Source: Terriglobales bacterium
Lineage (GTDB): Bacteria; Acidobacteriota; Terriglobia; Terriglobales; Acidobacteriaceae
NCBI GenBank assembly: GCA_035651655.1
Contig: DASRFG010000023.1
Span: forward strand, 248,001-312,000
Reading direction: 5' to 3'
Length of the DNA stretch: 64,000 nt
Notes under the pieces: model-generated
What the model was told of the DNA's origin: nothing
The model's input: the letters and a program-made list of their open reading frames with translations, nothing else
The model's database searches: none
In this document: in pieces, positions 28,555 to 36,982 of the stretch
Layout: the number at the start of each line of letters is the position of its first letter
Position numbering within the stretch: the first letter of the stretch is position 1
Made by a program: the position numbers and the translations under genes

Positions 28555-29184
28555 TTAGGCGGAACGCGATTTCAGACCGGGATCTTCCGCTTCCACCAGC
28601 GGCACATTCACCAGGTGCTCGCTCAAAAACCAGACCTGCAGCTCGTTGGTGCGGAGAACCTCGCTAATCAGCAGGTCGTTCGTGCCGTCGTCGCCCAGAG
28701 TGGAAGCACGGCGAGCCAGTTTTCGAGTGCCTGAGATCACGACCTTGTGAGCGTCCAGCAGGCGGGAAAGCTGCACGGGAACCTCTTCGCGACCGCGGGG
28801 AGGACGTTCGATGCGAGTGGTTTCCGCCACGTCCGGCGCCATGGCGATGCTGACGCCGCCCAGCAACTGGATGCGCTCGGCGATCGCATCTACGAGTTCC
28901 ACCTGCTCATCGAAGTGCTTGTCGAAGAGCAGATGCAGTTGATAAAAAGTTGGGCCGGCAACCTGCCAGTGCGATTTCTTGTACAAGTCGCGCAAGGTCA
29001 TGGTATCGGCCAATAGCACGTTGAGCTGCTCGGTCATCTCCAGACGAACGGGCTCTTCCAGATCGAGGGGCAGCAGGAACTCGACCGTGCCATATGCCTG
29101 AATTTCGCGCGCTTTCTGATGAAGCCGAGGTTGCGCGCTGATGATATTCTGTTTGTGATTTCCGCGAGATTCTTTCTTCGCCAT
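28555..29184 (-). CDS. dps: Dps-family ferritin-like DNA-binding protein
   Basis: Dps proteins oxidise and store iron in a 12-subunit shell and protect DNA in starvation and oxidative stress. The 209-residue protein has the ferroxidase-site pattern with His72 (HWQV), His84 and Asp88 in LHLLFDKHF. A lysine/histidine-rich N-terminal tail (MAKKESRGNHKQN) may bind DNA, and the C-terminus is long for Dps. Start ATG 29184 has AAGGAG upstream; the frame is open to 29316 but the extension lacks an SD. A strong terminator follows. Confidence 0.88.
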   Translation of the reverse strand: MAKKESRGNHKQNIISAQPRLHQKAREIQAYGTVEFLLPLDLEEPVRLEMTEQLNVLLADTMTLRDLYKKSHWQVAGPTFYQLHLLFDKHFDEQVELVDAIAERIQLLGGVSIAMAPDVAETTRIERPPRGREEVPVQLSRLLDAHKVVISGTRKLARRASTLGDDGTNDLLISEVLRTNELQVWFLSEHLVNVPLVEAEDPGLKSRSA

Positions 29185-29407
29185 CGAAGTTCTCCTTAAA
29201 TTTCGCAACATGAGCCGGGCGACATTATTGCATAGCCCGTCAAACAAGACTCGGCGGCCCGTTGTGTTGATGCTCGAATTCCTGTATTGGGAGCATGTTT
29301 TTGCTATTCGGCCCAACGGCGGGGCGTGAAACGGCGCTTGGGCGCCCGAAGGCCCAGATGTTGAAGTTTCCGAAAAACATGCCGCTCTGAGACAATAGCT
29401 GTACTGA

Positions 29408-31342
29408 ATGATTCAACTATCCGCGGCCGGAAAGCGCTTCGGCCCTAAAATTCTCTTCGAAAATCTCGATTGGCTGATCACGCCCCGCGATCGCATAGGC
29501 CTGGTGGGCGCGAACGGCACCGGGAAATCTACGCTCCTCAAGGTCCTCGCGGGCCTGGAATCGCTCGACTATGGCTCCATGACGGCCATGAAGGGGATCA
29601 CCGCAGGATACCTTCCGCAGGACGGGCTAACTCTCTCCGGGCGCACTGTATTTGAAGAGTGCATGTCCGTATTCGATGACTTGCATGCCATGGAGCGGGA
29701 GATGGAGTCGCTCACCACCCGCATGTCTGAGGTGGACCATACCAGTGCCGAGTACGACCAGATTGCCGACCGGTTCCACCGCATTCAGGGCGAGTTCCAT
29801 GCGCGCGACGGATATGCCCTAGAGGCGCAAGTCGGGGCAGTGCTGGTGGGACTGGGTTTTGGCAAAGAAGACTGGACACGGCGCACAGAAGAATTTAGCG
29901 GCGGCTGGCAAATGCGGCTCGCCATGGCCAAGCTGCTGCTGCAAAAGCCGAACCTGTTATTGCTGGACGAACCGACGAACCACCTGGATCTTGAAGCCCG
30001 CAACTGGCTGGAGGAGTACCTGGAAGAGTATCCGTATGCCTATGTGCTGATTTCACACGATCGTTATTTCCTCGACGTGACCGTCAGCAAGACCGCGGAA
30101 ATCTGGAACAAGCGGGTGACCTTCTATACGGGAAATTACGAGCAATTCCTGAAGCAGAAAAACGAGCGCAAGACGCAACTGGAAGCCGCATACCGGAACC
30201 AACGTGACCGGATCGAGCAGCTGGAAGTATTTATCAATCGCTTCCGTTACCAGGCCACCAAGGCGAAGCAGGTACAGAGCCGTATTAAGGAGCTGGAACG
30301 AATCGAGCGCATCGAGGTCCCGCCGGACGAGAAGACGATCCACTTTTCATTTCCGCAGCCCAAGCCCAGTGGGCGCATTGTCGCGGAATTCAAAGGAGTG
30401 GCCAAGAGTTATGGCGCGAAGGAAGTTTTTCGTGGGGTGGACTTCGTTATAGAACGCGGCGACCGCGTGGCCCTGGTGGGCGTGAACGGAGCCGGCAAAT
30501 CCACCATGATCAAGTTGCTGGCCGGCGCTGAACCGGTGACTGCAGGCGAACTGCGCCTGGGCCACAACGTGGAGCCGGACTACTTCGCGCAGGACCAGTA
30601 CAAGGAACTCAATCCGGACGCGCGCATGCTCGATGACATTTGGCAGGTGGCGCGCCATTCCACCCAGACGGAGTTGCGCAACCTGCTGGGGTGCTTTCTT
30701 TTCTCGGCGGACGATGTTTTCAAACGGCTCGGGGTGCTCTCCGGCGGGGAGCGAAATCGGTATGCCCTGGCCCGCATGCTGCTGCAGCCCTCGAATTTTC
30801 TTCTGCTGGATGAGCCCACGAACCACCTCGATCTGCGGGCTAAAGATGTGCTGCTGGAAGCATTGGAGAAATTCAAAGGCACCGTGGTATTCGTCTCGCA
30901 CGACCGCTACTTCATAGACAAACTCGCGACTCGTGTGTTCGAGATTGGCGCCGGAGAGGTACACGTTTTCCCCGGAAACTACGAAGACTACCTATGGCGG
31001 AAGCAGAACCGAGGAGAGATCCCTGCCACCATGCCGGAGGCGGCTGCCACCAAGCCATCCGGGAATGGCAACTCGGCCGAGTCAGTCTCGCCGCCAAAAC
31101 CAAAAAAGCCAAAGATCAACCCCTATAAACTGCGCGAGATGGAAGATCGGCGCAAGGAACTCGAACTAGAGATCTCACGCGCCGAGAAAGACATTAGCGA
31201 GTTCGAGCAAGGTGTCTTGACCTTCGTAAGCGCCGAAGAGACTGTCCGGCTGACAACTCGGCTCGAGGAGCGCCGCCGCGAGCTCAGCGAGATGCTAGCG
31301 GAGTGGGAACAAGTTTCGCAATCTCTGGAGAGCGTGAACTAG
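29408..31342 (+). CDS. ABC-F family ATPase (Uup/EttA-type ribosome-associated)
   Basis: ABC-F proteins have two ATPase domains and no membrane part, and act on the ribosome or as antibiotic protection factors. The 644-residue protein has Walker A1 GANGTGKST (about 36-44), signature FSGGWQMR, Walker B LLLLDEPTNHLDL and the same set again (GVNGAGKST near 365, LSGGERNR near 450, LLLDEPTNHL). A linker of about 80 residues between domains and a C-terminal coiled coil (about 570-640) resemble Uup. A standalone gene: the neighbouring stop at 31369 is convergent. Confidence 0.93.
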   Translation: MIQLSAAGKRFGPKILFENLDWLITPRDRIGLVGANGTGKSTLLKVLAGLESLDYGSMTAMKGITAGYLPQDGLTLSGRTVFEECMSVFDDLHAMEREMESLTTRMSEVDHTSAEYDQIADRFHRIQGEFHARDGYALEAQVGAVLVGLGFGKEDWTRRTEEFSGGWQMRLAMAKLLLQKPNLLLLDEPTNHLDLEARNWLEEYLEEYPYAYVLISHDRYFLDVTVSKTAEIWNKRVTFYTGNYEQFLKQKNERKTQLEAAYRNQRDRIEQLEVFINRFRYQATKAKQVQSRIKELERIERIEVPPDEKTIHFSFPQPKPSGRIVAEFKGVAKSYGAKEVFRGVDFVIERGDRVALVGVNGAGKSTMIKLLAGAEPVTAGELRLGHNVEPDYFAQDQYKELNPDARMLDDIWQVARHSTQTELRNLLGCFLFSADDVFKRLGVLSGGERNRYALARMLLQPSNFLLLDEPTNHLDLRAKDVLLEALEKFKGTVVFVSHDRYFIDKLATRVFEIGAGEVHVFPGNYEDYLWRKQNRGEIPATMPEAAATKPSGNGNSAESVSPPKPKKPKINPYKLREMEDRRKELELEISRAEKDISEFEQGVLTFVSAEETVRLTTRLEERRRELSEMLAEWEQVSQSLESVN

Positions 31343-31368
31343 ACTTTCTCTACTCTTAGGCACCTGCC

Positions 31369-32169
31369 TTACCTCGCTAGCTTATCCATTTCTTTCAGCA
31401 TCTGCTCCGGCCGGGCACGGACCAGGATGCTTTCCGTAAGATTTAACCAGCGCACTGCTCCATTGGCATCTATTAGGAATTCGGCTGGTCGCGAAATATC
31501 GTGGCCCTCCGGGCCGGCATGAGGATGCAGGAGATCGTAACGTCGAATTACGTCCGCATTAGGATCCGACAAAATCGGGAAGGTATAACCCAGTTTTGCG
31601 GAAAGATTCCGCGAGACCTCCGGCGGGTCAACGCTGATGGCTGCCACCCGAACTCCCCGCGATTCAAATTCGACCAAGTGATGCTCGACACCCCGTAACT
31701 CGGAGTTGCAAAGCGGTCACCAATATCCTCGGTAGAAGATAAGCAGAGCGCCCTTGGGAGCAGTGTTTCCAATAGGGGCGGAGAGCAGATCGTGAAGTGA
31801 TACCTGCTTGTTATGAGTATCCGCAAGGGTGAAGTCGGGAACTTTCTGTCCGATGCGGGGAGAGCCTGCGGATAAAGGAAGACCAGCAGAGGCATGGATC
31901 AAGCCGAAGGCAAAAAAGCCGCAGATAGCAGCGCTGAGGACGGCGAGAACCGGACCCGCAACTTTGCCTCGATATAAATCCGGCCGGCTGGAGGCCCGGC
32001 GGATGCCCAGGATCAACAGCACCGCCGCGAGAGCAACCATTGCTGCGCTGCCCCAGGGGAAATCCCGCGTCCAGGGGAAATTCACAAAAACTTTCAGGTA
32101 GGCGATCGGCGCCAGCAAGGCCAGCAGGAATCCCACCCACAACATCCAGTTCCAGTTTCGTTTATTCAT
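31369..32169 (-). CDS. Membrane-anchored peroxiredoxin-like protein with in-frame UGA at the catalytic cysteine (candidate selenoprotein)
   Basis: Read through UGA 31717-31719, the product has 266 residues: three N-terminal membrane segments (about 9-35, 42-58, 72-95), then an AhpC/TSA-type redoxin domain. The domain begins IGQKVPDFTLAD and carries FYRGYW-U-PLC, where U replaces the peroxidatic Cys of the known FYRGxWCPxC pattern and the resolving Cys is kept. The frame stays open for 116 codons after UGA, with typical motifs AAISVDPPE and SRPAEFLIDANG. A SECIS-like stem-loop follows the UGA. Alternatives are a TGC-to-TGA nonsense mutation or sequence error. ATG 32169 is preferred (GAGG upstream); it lies 51 nt downstream of pntB, probably co-transcribed. 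Confidence 0.72.
31683..31714 (-). promoter_or_regulatory. SECIS-like stem-loop immediately after the UGA
   Basis: In the minus-strand RNA, ACUCCG (31706-31701) pairs with CGGGGU (31695-31690), including one U-G wobble, with apical loop AGUUA (31700-31696). Below it, two pairs and a four-pair stem GCUU/GAGC extend the helix to 31714/31683, with one bulge and one mismatch. The apical loop starts 17 nt after the UGA and has G as its second base, which fits the bacterial SECIS rules I recall (loop about 16-37 nt from UGA, G in the first two loop bases). Confidence 0.5.
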
Positions 32170-32220
32170 GCCGCCTCGCTCAGCCAAATAGACGAAGAAA
32201 AAAGCAAGAAGATACAGAAA

Positions 32221-33606
32221 TCATCCATGGCCTCTCCCGCCAAGCTCATTCACAATGCTGCCCACAAACGCTTTGGCATCACCGAACAACATCAGAGTGC
32301 TATCCAGATAATAGAGCGGATTATCTATGCCGGCGAAGCCCGGGCTCATACCGCGCTTAATCACCATCACCGTGCGGGCTTTGTCCACGTCGAGAATAGG
32401 CATTCCGTAGATGGGACTGGCGGAATCAGTCCGCGCGGCTGGATTCGTGACGTCGTTAGCACCGATGACCAGGGCGACATCGGTTTGAGGAAAATCGCCA
32501 TTGATTTCGTCCATCTCGATTAGGCGATCATAGGGAATGTCTGCCTCCGCGAGCAGGACGTTCATGTGCCCCGGCATGCGGCCGGCGACGGGGTGGATGG
32601 CGAAGCGCACGTCAACGCCGCGTTTGGTAAGGAGGTCATAGAGCTCGCGAACTTTGTGCTGCGCTTGGGCGACCGCCATGCCGTAGCCCGGTACCACTAC
32701 AACCTTGTTGGCTGCGGAAAGGATTGCGCTGGCTTCTTCCGGAGTGGCGCTTCGAACCGGCGTTGCTTCCTGCCCAGCGGTGACTGAGGTTTGCACTTGT
32801 CCAAAAGCGCCGAATAGAACGTTGGTAAACGAACGGTTCATGGCCTTGGACATGATTACTGACAGAATGAAGCCGGAGGAACCGTCCAGGGCCCCGGCGA
32901 TGATCAACAGCTTGCTATCAACCACGAATCCCATTGCCGCAGCCGAAAGACCAGCATAGGAGTTGAGTAAGGAGATCACCGTCGGCATATCGGCGCCGCC
33001 AATGGGGATGACCATGAGCACGCCAAAAACCAGCGGAATCCCCAGCATGACCGGGAAAAGATGCTCCGATTCCGGATGCTTCACCAGGTGAACGGCGATT
33101 CCAACCGCGACCGCTAGCAAGGAAAGATTTACGAAATTCTGGCCACGATAGGTGATCGGCCTCTGGGGCAGAATTTCCTGGAGCTTGCCCGCGGCCATCA
33201 GGCTGCCGGTAAAGGTCAACGATCCCAAAATGACCTCAGCCGAGAGCACGGCCATCATGAATGGTGGAACGTCGGGAGTTCGCAAATAGAACTCTGCGGT
33301 GCCGACCAAAGTGACGCACAGCGCTCCGAAGGCGTGACTCAAAGCTGTCCGTTGGGGGACTGCCGTCATCTGCACGCGCCCGAGCGGGATTCCGATGATC
33401 GTTCCCAGTACCAGGGCGATAGCGATCCATTTGTAGTCCACGATGCCGCGGTGCAATAACGTTCCGCCGATTGCCAGCAGCATGCCAAGCTCGCCAGCCT
33501 GAACGCCACGCCGCGCCGTTGCCGGCGAACTCATCCAGTGAAGCGAAAGGATAAAAAGTGCGCTGGCGATCAGATAGACGATCTGAATGATGGGCTGATC
33601 GGTCAT
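32221..33606 (-). CDS. pntB: NAD(P) transhydrogenase subunit beta
   Basis: The 461-residue PntB forms the proton channel (about nine membrane helices in residues 1-260) and the NADP(H)-binding dIII domain. dIII shows VPGYGMAVAQAQH near 305, the NADP motif IHPVAGRMPGHMNVLL near 340, and VALVIGANDVTNP near 380. The complex couples proton entry to hydride transfer from NADH to NADP+, supplying NADPH. The start overlaps the pntAB stop by 4 nt (ATGA). It is the last pnt gene, followed after 51 nt by the candidate selenoprotein, an NADPH-linked peroxide or thiol system by context. Confidence 0.95.
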   Translation of the reverse strand: MTDQPIIQIVYLIASALFILSLHWMSSPATARRGVQAGELGMLLAIGGTLLHRGIVDYKWIAIALVLGTIIGIPLGRVQMTAVPQRTALSHAFGALCVTLVGTAEFYLRTPDVPPFMMAVLSAEVILGSLTFTGSLMAAGKLQEILPQRPITYRGQNFVNLSLLAVAVGIAVHLVKHPESEHLFPVMLGIPLVFGVLMVIPIGGADMPTVISLLNSYAGLSAAAMGFVVDSKLLIIAGALDGSSGFILSVIMSKAMNRSFTNVLFGAFGQVQTSVTAGQEATPVRSATPEEASAILSAANKVVVVPGYGMAVAQAQHKVRELYDLLTKRGVDVRFAIHPVAGRMPGHMNVLLAEADIPYDRLIEMDEINGDFPQTDVALVIGANDVTNPAARTDSASPIYGMPILDVDKARTVMVIKRGMSPGFAGIDNPLYYLDSTLMLFGDAKAFVGSIVNELGGRGHG

Positions 33607-33899
33607 GATTTGGGTGGGCGGGCGGTCTTGAACATCTTGAGCATTCGATCGGTGATCAGGAATCCGCCCACTACGTTGCTGGTGGCCGCGATGACAGCGA
33701 TCGTTCCCAGAATTGTGGACAACCTGCTCTTGTGTTCGCCGACGATGACCAACGCTCCGACCACCGCAATCGCATCGAGAGCATTGGTCAGGGACATCAG
33801 TGGGGTATGGAGCAACGGTGAAACCCGGCGGATGACTTCAAAGCCGATAAACCCAGCCAGCATGAAGATGAACAGCAAATTAATTACATCGGTGCTCAT
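33603..33899 (-). CDS. pntAB: NAD(P) transhydrogenase subunit alpha 2
   Basis: The 98-residue membrane part of the split alpha subunit (dII-alpha) with three to four helices. TSNVVGGFLITDRML near residue 75 and SPLLHTPLMSLTNALDAIAV near 28 are typical of the family. The split alpha1/alpha2/beta arrangement is known in many bacteria. It overlaps both neighbours by 4 nt (ATGA), so the three subunits are coupled in translation. Confidence 0.92.
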   Translation of the reverse strand: MSTDVINLLFIFMLAGFIGFEVIRRVSPLLHTPLMSLTNALDAIAVVGALVIVGEHKSRLSTILGTIAVIAATSNVVGGFLITDRMLKMFKTARPPKS

Positions 33900-35083
33900 C
33901 GTCCCTCCAATTGTTCTGCCGGAACCAGGGGCGGCAGCGAGAAAAACTCGCGCACGCGTGGATTTACGATCTCGCCGGCGGCAGTGACCAGCGTGTCGCG
34001 AATGATTTCGTCATCCTGGTCGAGCTGAAGCTTCCCATTTTTGACGAGGTGCAGCAGGAAGGCTGTGACGTTGCGGGCATACATCTGGCTGGCATGGTAG
34101 GGCACGCCGCTGGCGAGGTTAATGGCGCCAATAATGGTGACGCCGTCCTCGACAACCGTCTGACCGGTGCGGGTGAGTTCGCAGTTGCCGCCGCGCTCAG
34201 CTGCCAAGTCGAGAATCACCGAACCCGGAGCCATTCCCTTCACCATCTCGCGCGTCACCAGCACTGGCGATTTTTTGCCGGGGATAACGGCGGCGGTGAT
34301 CACCACATCGCTCTCCCGCACTACGCTGCCCAGAAGTTCACGTTGGCGCTGGTAGAAAGTATCGTCCTGAGCGCGTGCATAGCCGCGCTCATCCTGAGCA
34401 TCCTTGGCCTCTACGGGAAGCTCGACGAATCTGCCGCCCAGGCTCTGCACTTGTTCTTTGGCCGCGGGCCGGAGATCGTAGGCTGACGCGACCGCGCCCA
34501 GCCGACGCGCCGTGGCAATGGCCTGGAGCCCGGCCACCCCGGCACCGATCACAAAAACGCGAGCGGGAGTGATGGTTCCGGCGGCTGTAGTGAGCATAGG
34601 AAAGAGCCTCGGCAGTTGGTCCGCAGCCAGCAACACAGCTTTGTAACCGCAGATCGTGCCCATGGAGGAGAGGGCGTCCATGCTTTGCGCACGGGTGGTC
34701 CGCGGAACTAACTCAACCGCAAACGAGGTCACACCGGTTTGGGCAATTTGCCGGGTAATTTCGAGTGAGCCCATTGGGCGAAGAAATCCAATCAGGACCT
34801 GCTCCCGACGAAGAAGCGGCAGATCGGCCTTGCCGCTTACATCATTCGATCCGTAGCAAAGGATCTGCACCACGATATCGGCGGCGCTGAACACCGCCGC
34901 GCGCTCAGCGAGAATCCTGGCTCCCTTTTCGGCGTAAAAACGGTCCGGGTATCCTGCCTGCTCACCTGCACCGGCTTCGATGACGACTTCGAACCCAGCT
35001 TTGCTCAGGGTTGGAAGCACCATGGGAACCAGAGCGACCCGCCGCTCTCCCGGATAGGTCTCTTTTGGCACACCAATAATCAC
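33896..35083 (-). CDS. pntAA: NAD(P) transhydrogenase subunit alpha 1
   Basis: The 395-residue NAD(H)-binding dI subunit, related to alanine dehydrogenase. The N-terminal motif IIGVPKETYPGERRVAL, the Rossmann motif VIGAGVAGLQAIATA near residue 173 and the mobile-loop region (AYDLRPAAKEQVQSLGGRFV) are seen. Start is GTG 35083 with AAGGAAGG upstream. It is the first gene of the pntAA-pntAB-pntB operon, divergent from the broken LhgO-like gene. The intergenic region 35084-35212 holds the operon promoter. Confidence 0.93.
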   Translation of the reverse strand: MIIGVPKETYPGERRVALVPMVLPTLSKAGFEVVIEAGAGEQAGYPDRFYAEKGARILAERAAVFSAADIVVQILCYGSNDVSGKADLPLLRREQVLIGFLRPMGSLEITRQIAQTGVTSFAVELVPRTTRAQSMDALSSMGTICGYKAVLLAADQLPRLFPMLTTAAGTITPARVFVIGAGVAGLQAIATARRLGAVASAYDLRPAAKEQVQSLGGRFVELPVEAKDAQDERGYARAQDDTFYQRQRELLGSVVRESDVVITAAVIPGKKSPVLVTREMVKGMAPGSVILDLAAERGGNCELTRTGQTVVEDGVTIIGAINLASGVPYHASQMYARNVTAFLLHLVKNGKLQLDQDDEIIRDTLVTAAGEIVNPRVREFFSLPPLVPAEQLEGR

Positions 35084-35212
35084 GGGCCCTTCCTTTTACT
35101 AAGTGCATGGGGCACTGATAAATTGAGTCGAATTTCAGGCGTGAGTCGCACCAAACAATATACCTGACGGAGGTTGATCCAATCAGCTTCGGGCAACGGC
35201 GGACGGAATTCT

Positions 35213-36445
35213 ATGCGTGATGCGCATTTCGAGGTGGTGATCATTGGTGGAGGTATCGTCGGATTGGCGACAGCACTGGAGATCACACGGCGTTTTCCTA
35301 GATTGGGTCTGGCGGTGCTGGAAAAGGAAGACCGCATTGCAACCCACCAGAGCAGCCACAACAGTGGGGTGATTCACTCTGGAATCTACTACCGTCCGGG
35401 CTCACTCAAAGCGCGGCTGTGCGTAGAAGGTGCAGCGGCGATGATTGAATTCTGTGAACAGCATGGGATTCCGCATCAGGTTTGCGGCAAGCTGATAGTG
35501 GCAACAGGCCAGAACGAAGCCGCGCGGCTCGAACAACTGCTTGAACGTGGACGGCAGAACGGCGTGCCAAACATTAGATTGATCGATGGGCCGCAGGTGC
35601 GTGACTTGGAACCCCACTGTGCGGGAATACGAGGGCTGCATGTTCCCAGCGCAGCTATAACCGATTACTCTGCGGTTTGTGGTAAGTTCGCCGAGCTGAT
35701 CCGACACGGCGGCGGAAAGCTCCTGACGAACAACCGTGTGACTGGGCTGCGGCGTGATGCTGGCGATGTCGTTCTCGAAACTACGAACGGCGTATTCAGT
35801 GCAGGCTACGTGATCAATTGTGCCTGACTATACAGCGACTTTCTGACTCGAATGGCGGGGGAGAAAGCGAACCTAGCGATCGTGCCTTTCCGGGGCGAGT
35901 ACTACGAATTGGTGGCAGAGCGCACCGGCCTGGTGCGTGGCATGATTTATCCCGTGCCTGATCCGGAGCTGCCGTTTCTGGGTGTCCACTTTACGCGGCG
36001 CGTGCACGGAGGAGTGGATGCCGGGCCGAACGCGGTGCTGGCCCTGAGCCGCGAAGGCTACACTCCCAGTAGCATCAGTCCGCGAGAGGTAATGCAGATG
36101 TTCGCTTTCCCAGGCTTCTGGCGCATGGCGATAAAACATTGGCGGACCGGCGTGAACGAATTTCGGCGATCATTTAGCAAGCAGGCATTCTTGAAAGCGC
36201 TGCAGGGGCTTGTGCCGGAATTGCAGGCGTCCGACTTACGCCCGGGTGGTTCGGGGGTACGGGCTCAAGCCGTCAGTCGCGATGGCAAGTTGGTGGACGA
36301 CTTCATGTTCGTGCGAAGCAAGAACATGCTGCACGTGTGCAATGTTCCCTCACCGGCGGCAACCGCTTCCCTTCCCATCGGTCGGGTGATTGCGCGGATG
36401 GCTGTGGAGGGTGTTGCGGTTGAACAGGCGGTGCAAGCGGACTGA
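35213..36445 (+). pseudogene. lhgO: L-2-hydroxyglutarate oxidase-like gene interrupted by an in-frame TGA
   Basis: Reading through TGA 35825-35827 gives a 410-residue FAD oxidoreductase of the LhgO/L-2-hydroxyglutarate oxidase family: FAD motif IIGGGIVGLA at residues 10-19, SSHNSGVIHSGIYYRPG near 45-65, and C-terminal PFLGVHFTRRVHGGVDAGPNA. The TGA sits in the conserved VINCA-G-LYSD strand at the glycine, so it is a GGA-to-TGA change. The two halves are in the same frame with no other defect. It is not a plausible selenocysteine site because the normal residue is Gly. A recent pseudogene or sequence error is likely. Start ATG 35213; TTG 35174 is possible. Confidence 0.8.
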
Positions 36446-36451
36446 AACGGC

Positions 36452-36982
36452 TTAATTTGCGCTTGAATCCATGATTTGGGTCAACTCGACCGCTGGTTCG
36501 AGAATGGCGAATTTAGGCAGGACTCCCTTTACCATTGCGACTTCGTCGCAGCAGTGCAGCCGGGGACAATTGCAGCAATCTTTGTAGATTTTATCCGGGA
36601 GTTGTTGCCGCTCGGCCACGGCAAAACCCATCCTCTCAAAAAACTCCGGAATGCGTGTGAACAGGCATACGCAGCTCACCCGGTGCTTTTCAGCGTGTTT
36701 CAGCAAAGCATTTACCAGATTTTTGCCGGAGCCGTTGCCCTTGTATTCCGGGTGGACCGCAATGGAGCGGACTTCCGCCAAGTGCAATCCGTAAAGGTGC
36801 AGCGCGCCGCAGCCGATAATTCGTCCCCTATCTTCGACCACCACGAAATCACGAATATTCTCGCAGATTTCAGCCAGGCGACGAGGCAGTAGGGTGCCAT
36901 CGCCAGAATAGCTCGCGATGAGTTCGTGTATTTGCTCGGCGTCACGGAGGACGGCGTCACGCGTGCGCATGGGCCTCCTCAA
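36452..36982 (-). CDS. argA: GNAT acetyltransferase, short ArgA-like N-acetylglutamate synthase
   Basis: A 172-176-residue GNAT-fold protein (starts at 36982 or 36970). Similarity to short N-acetylglutamate synthases is suggested by LHLAEVRSIAVHPEYKGNGSGKNLV near residue 68-92 and by GFAVAERQQLPDKIYKDC, a stretch common to ArgA C-terminal GNAT domains. It would acetylate glutamate to start arginine synthesis. Its start overlaps argH (14-26 nt), so it is the last gene of the arg operon. The CCNCPRLHCCDE cysteine cluster could bind a metal. Function is inferred from family and operon. Confidence 0.72.
   Translation of the reverse strand: MRRPMRTRDAVLRDAEQIHELIASYSGDGTLLPRRLAEICENIRDFVVVEDRGRIIGCGALHLYGLHLAEVRSIAVHPEYKGNGSGKNLVNALLKHAEKHRVSCVCLFTRIPEFFERMGFAVAERQQLPDKIYKDCCNCPRLHCCDEVAMVKGVLPKFAILEPAVELTQIMDSSAN

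Noticed and set aside
35825-35827. Second in-frame UGA in the LhgO-like gene as selenocysteine or as a UGA-to-Gly code
   Set aside because: The aligned residue is a conserved glycine, no SECIS-like hairpin of the right shape follows, and many genes in the window end in TGA, so a reassigned code is not supported.
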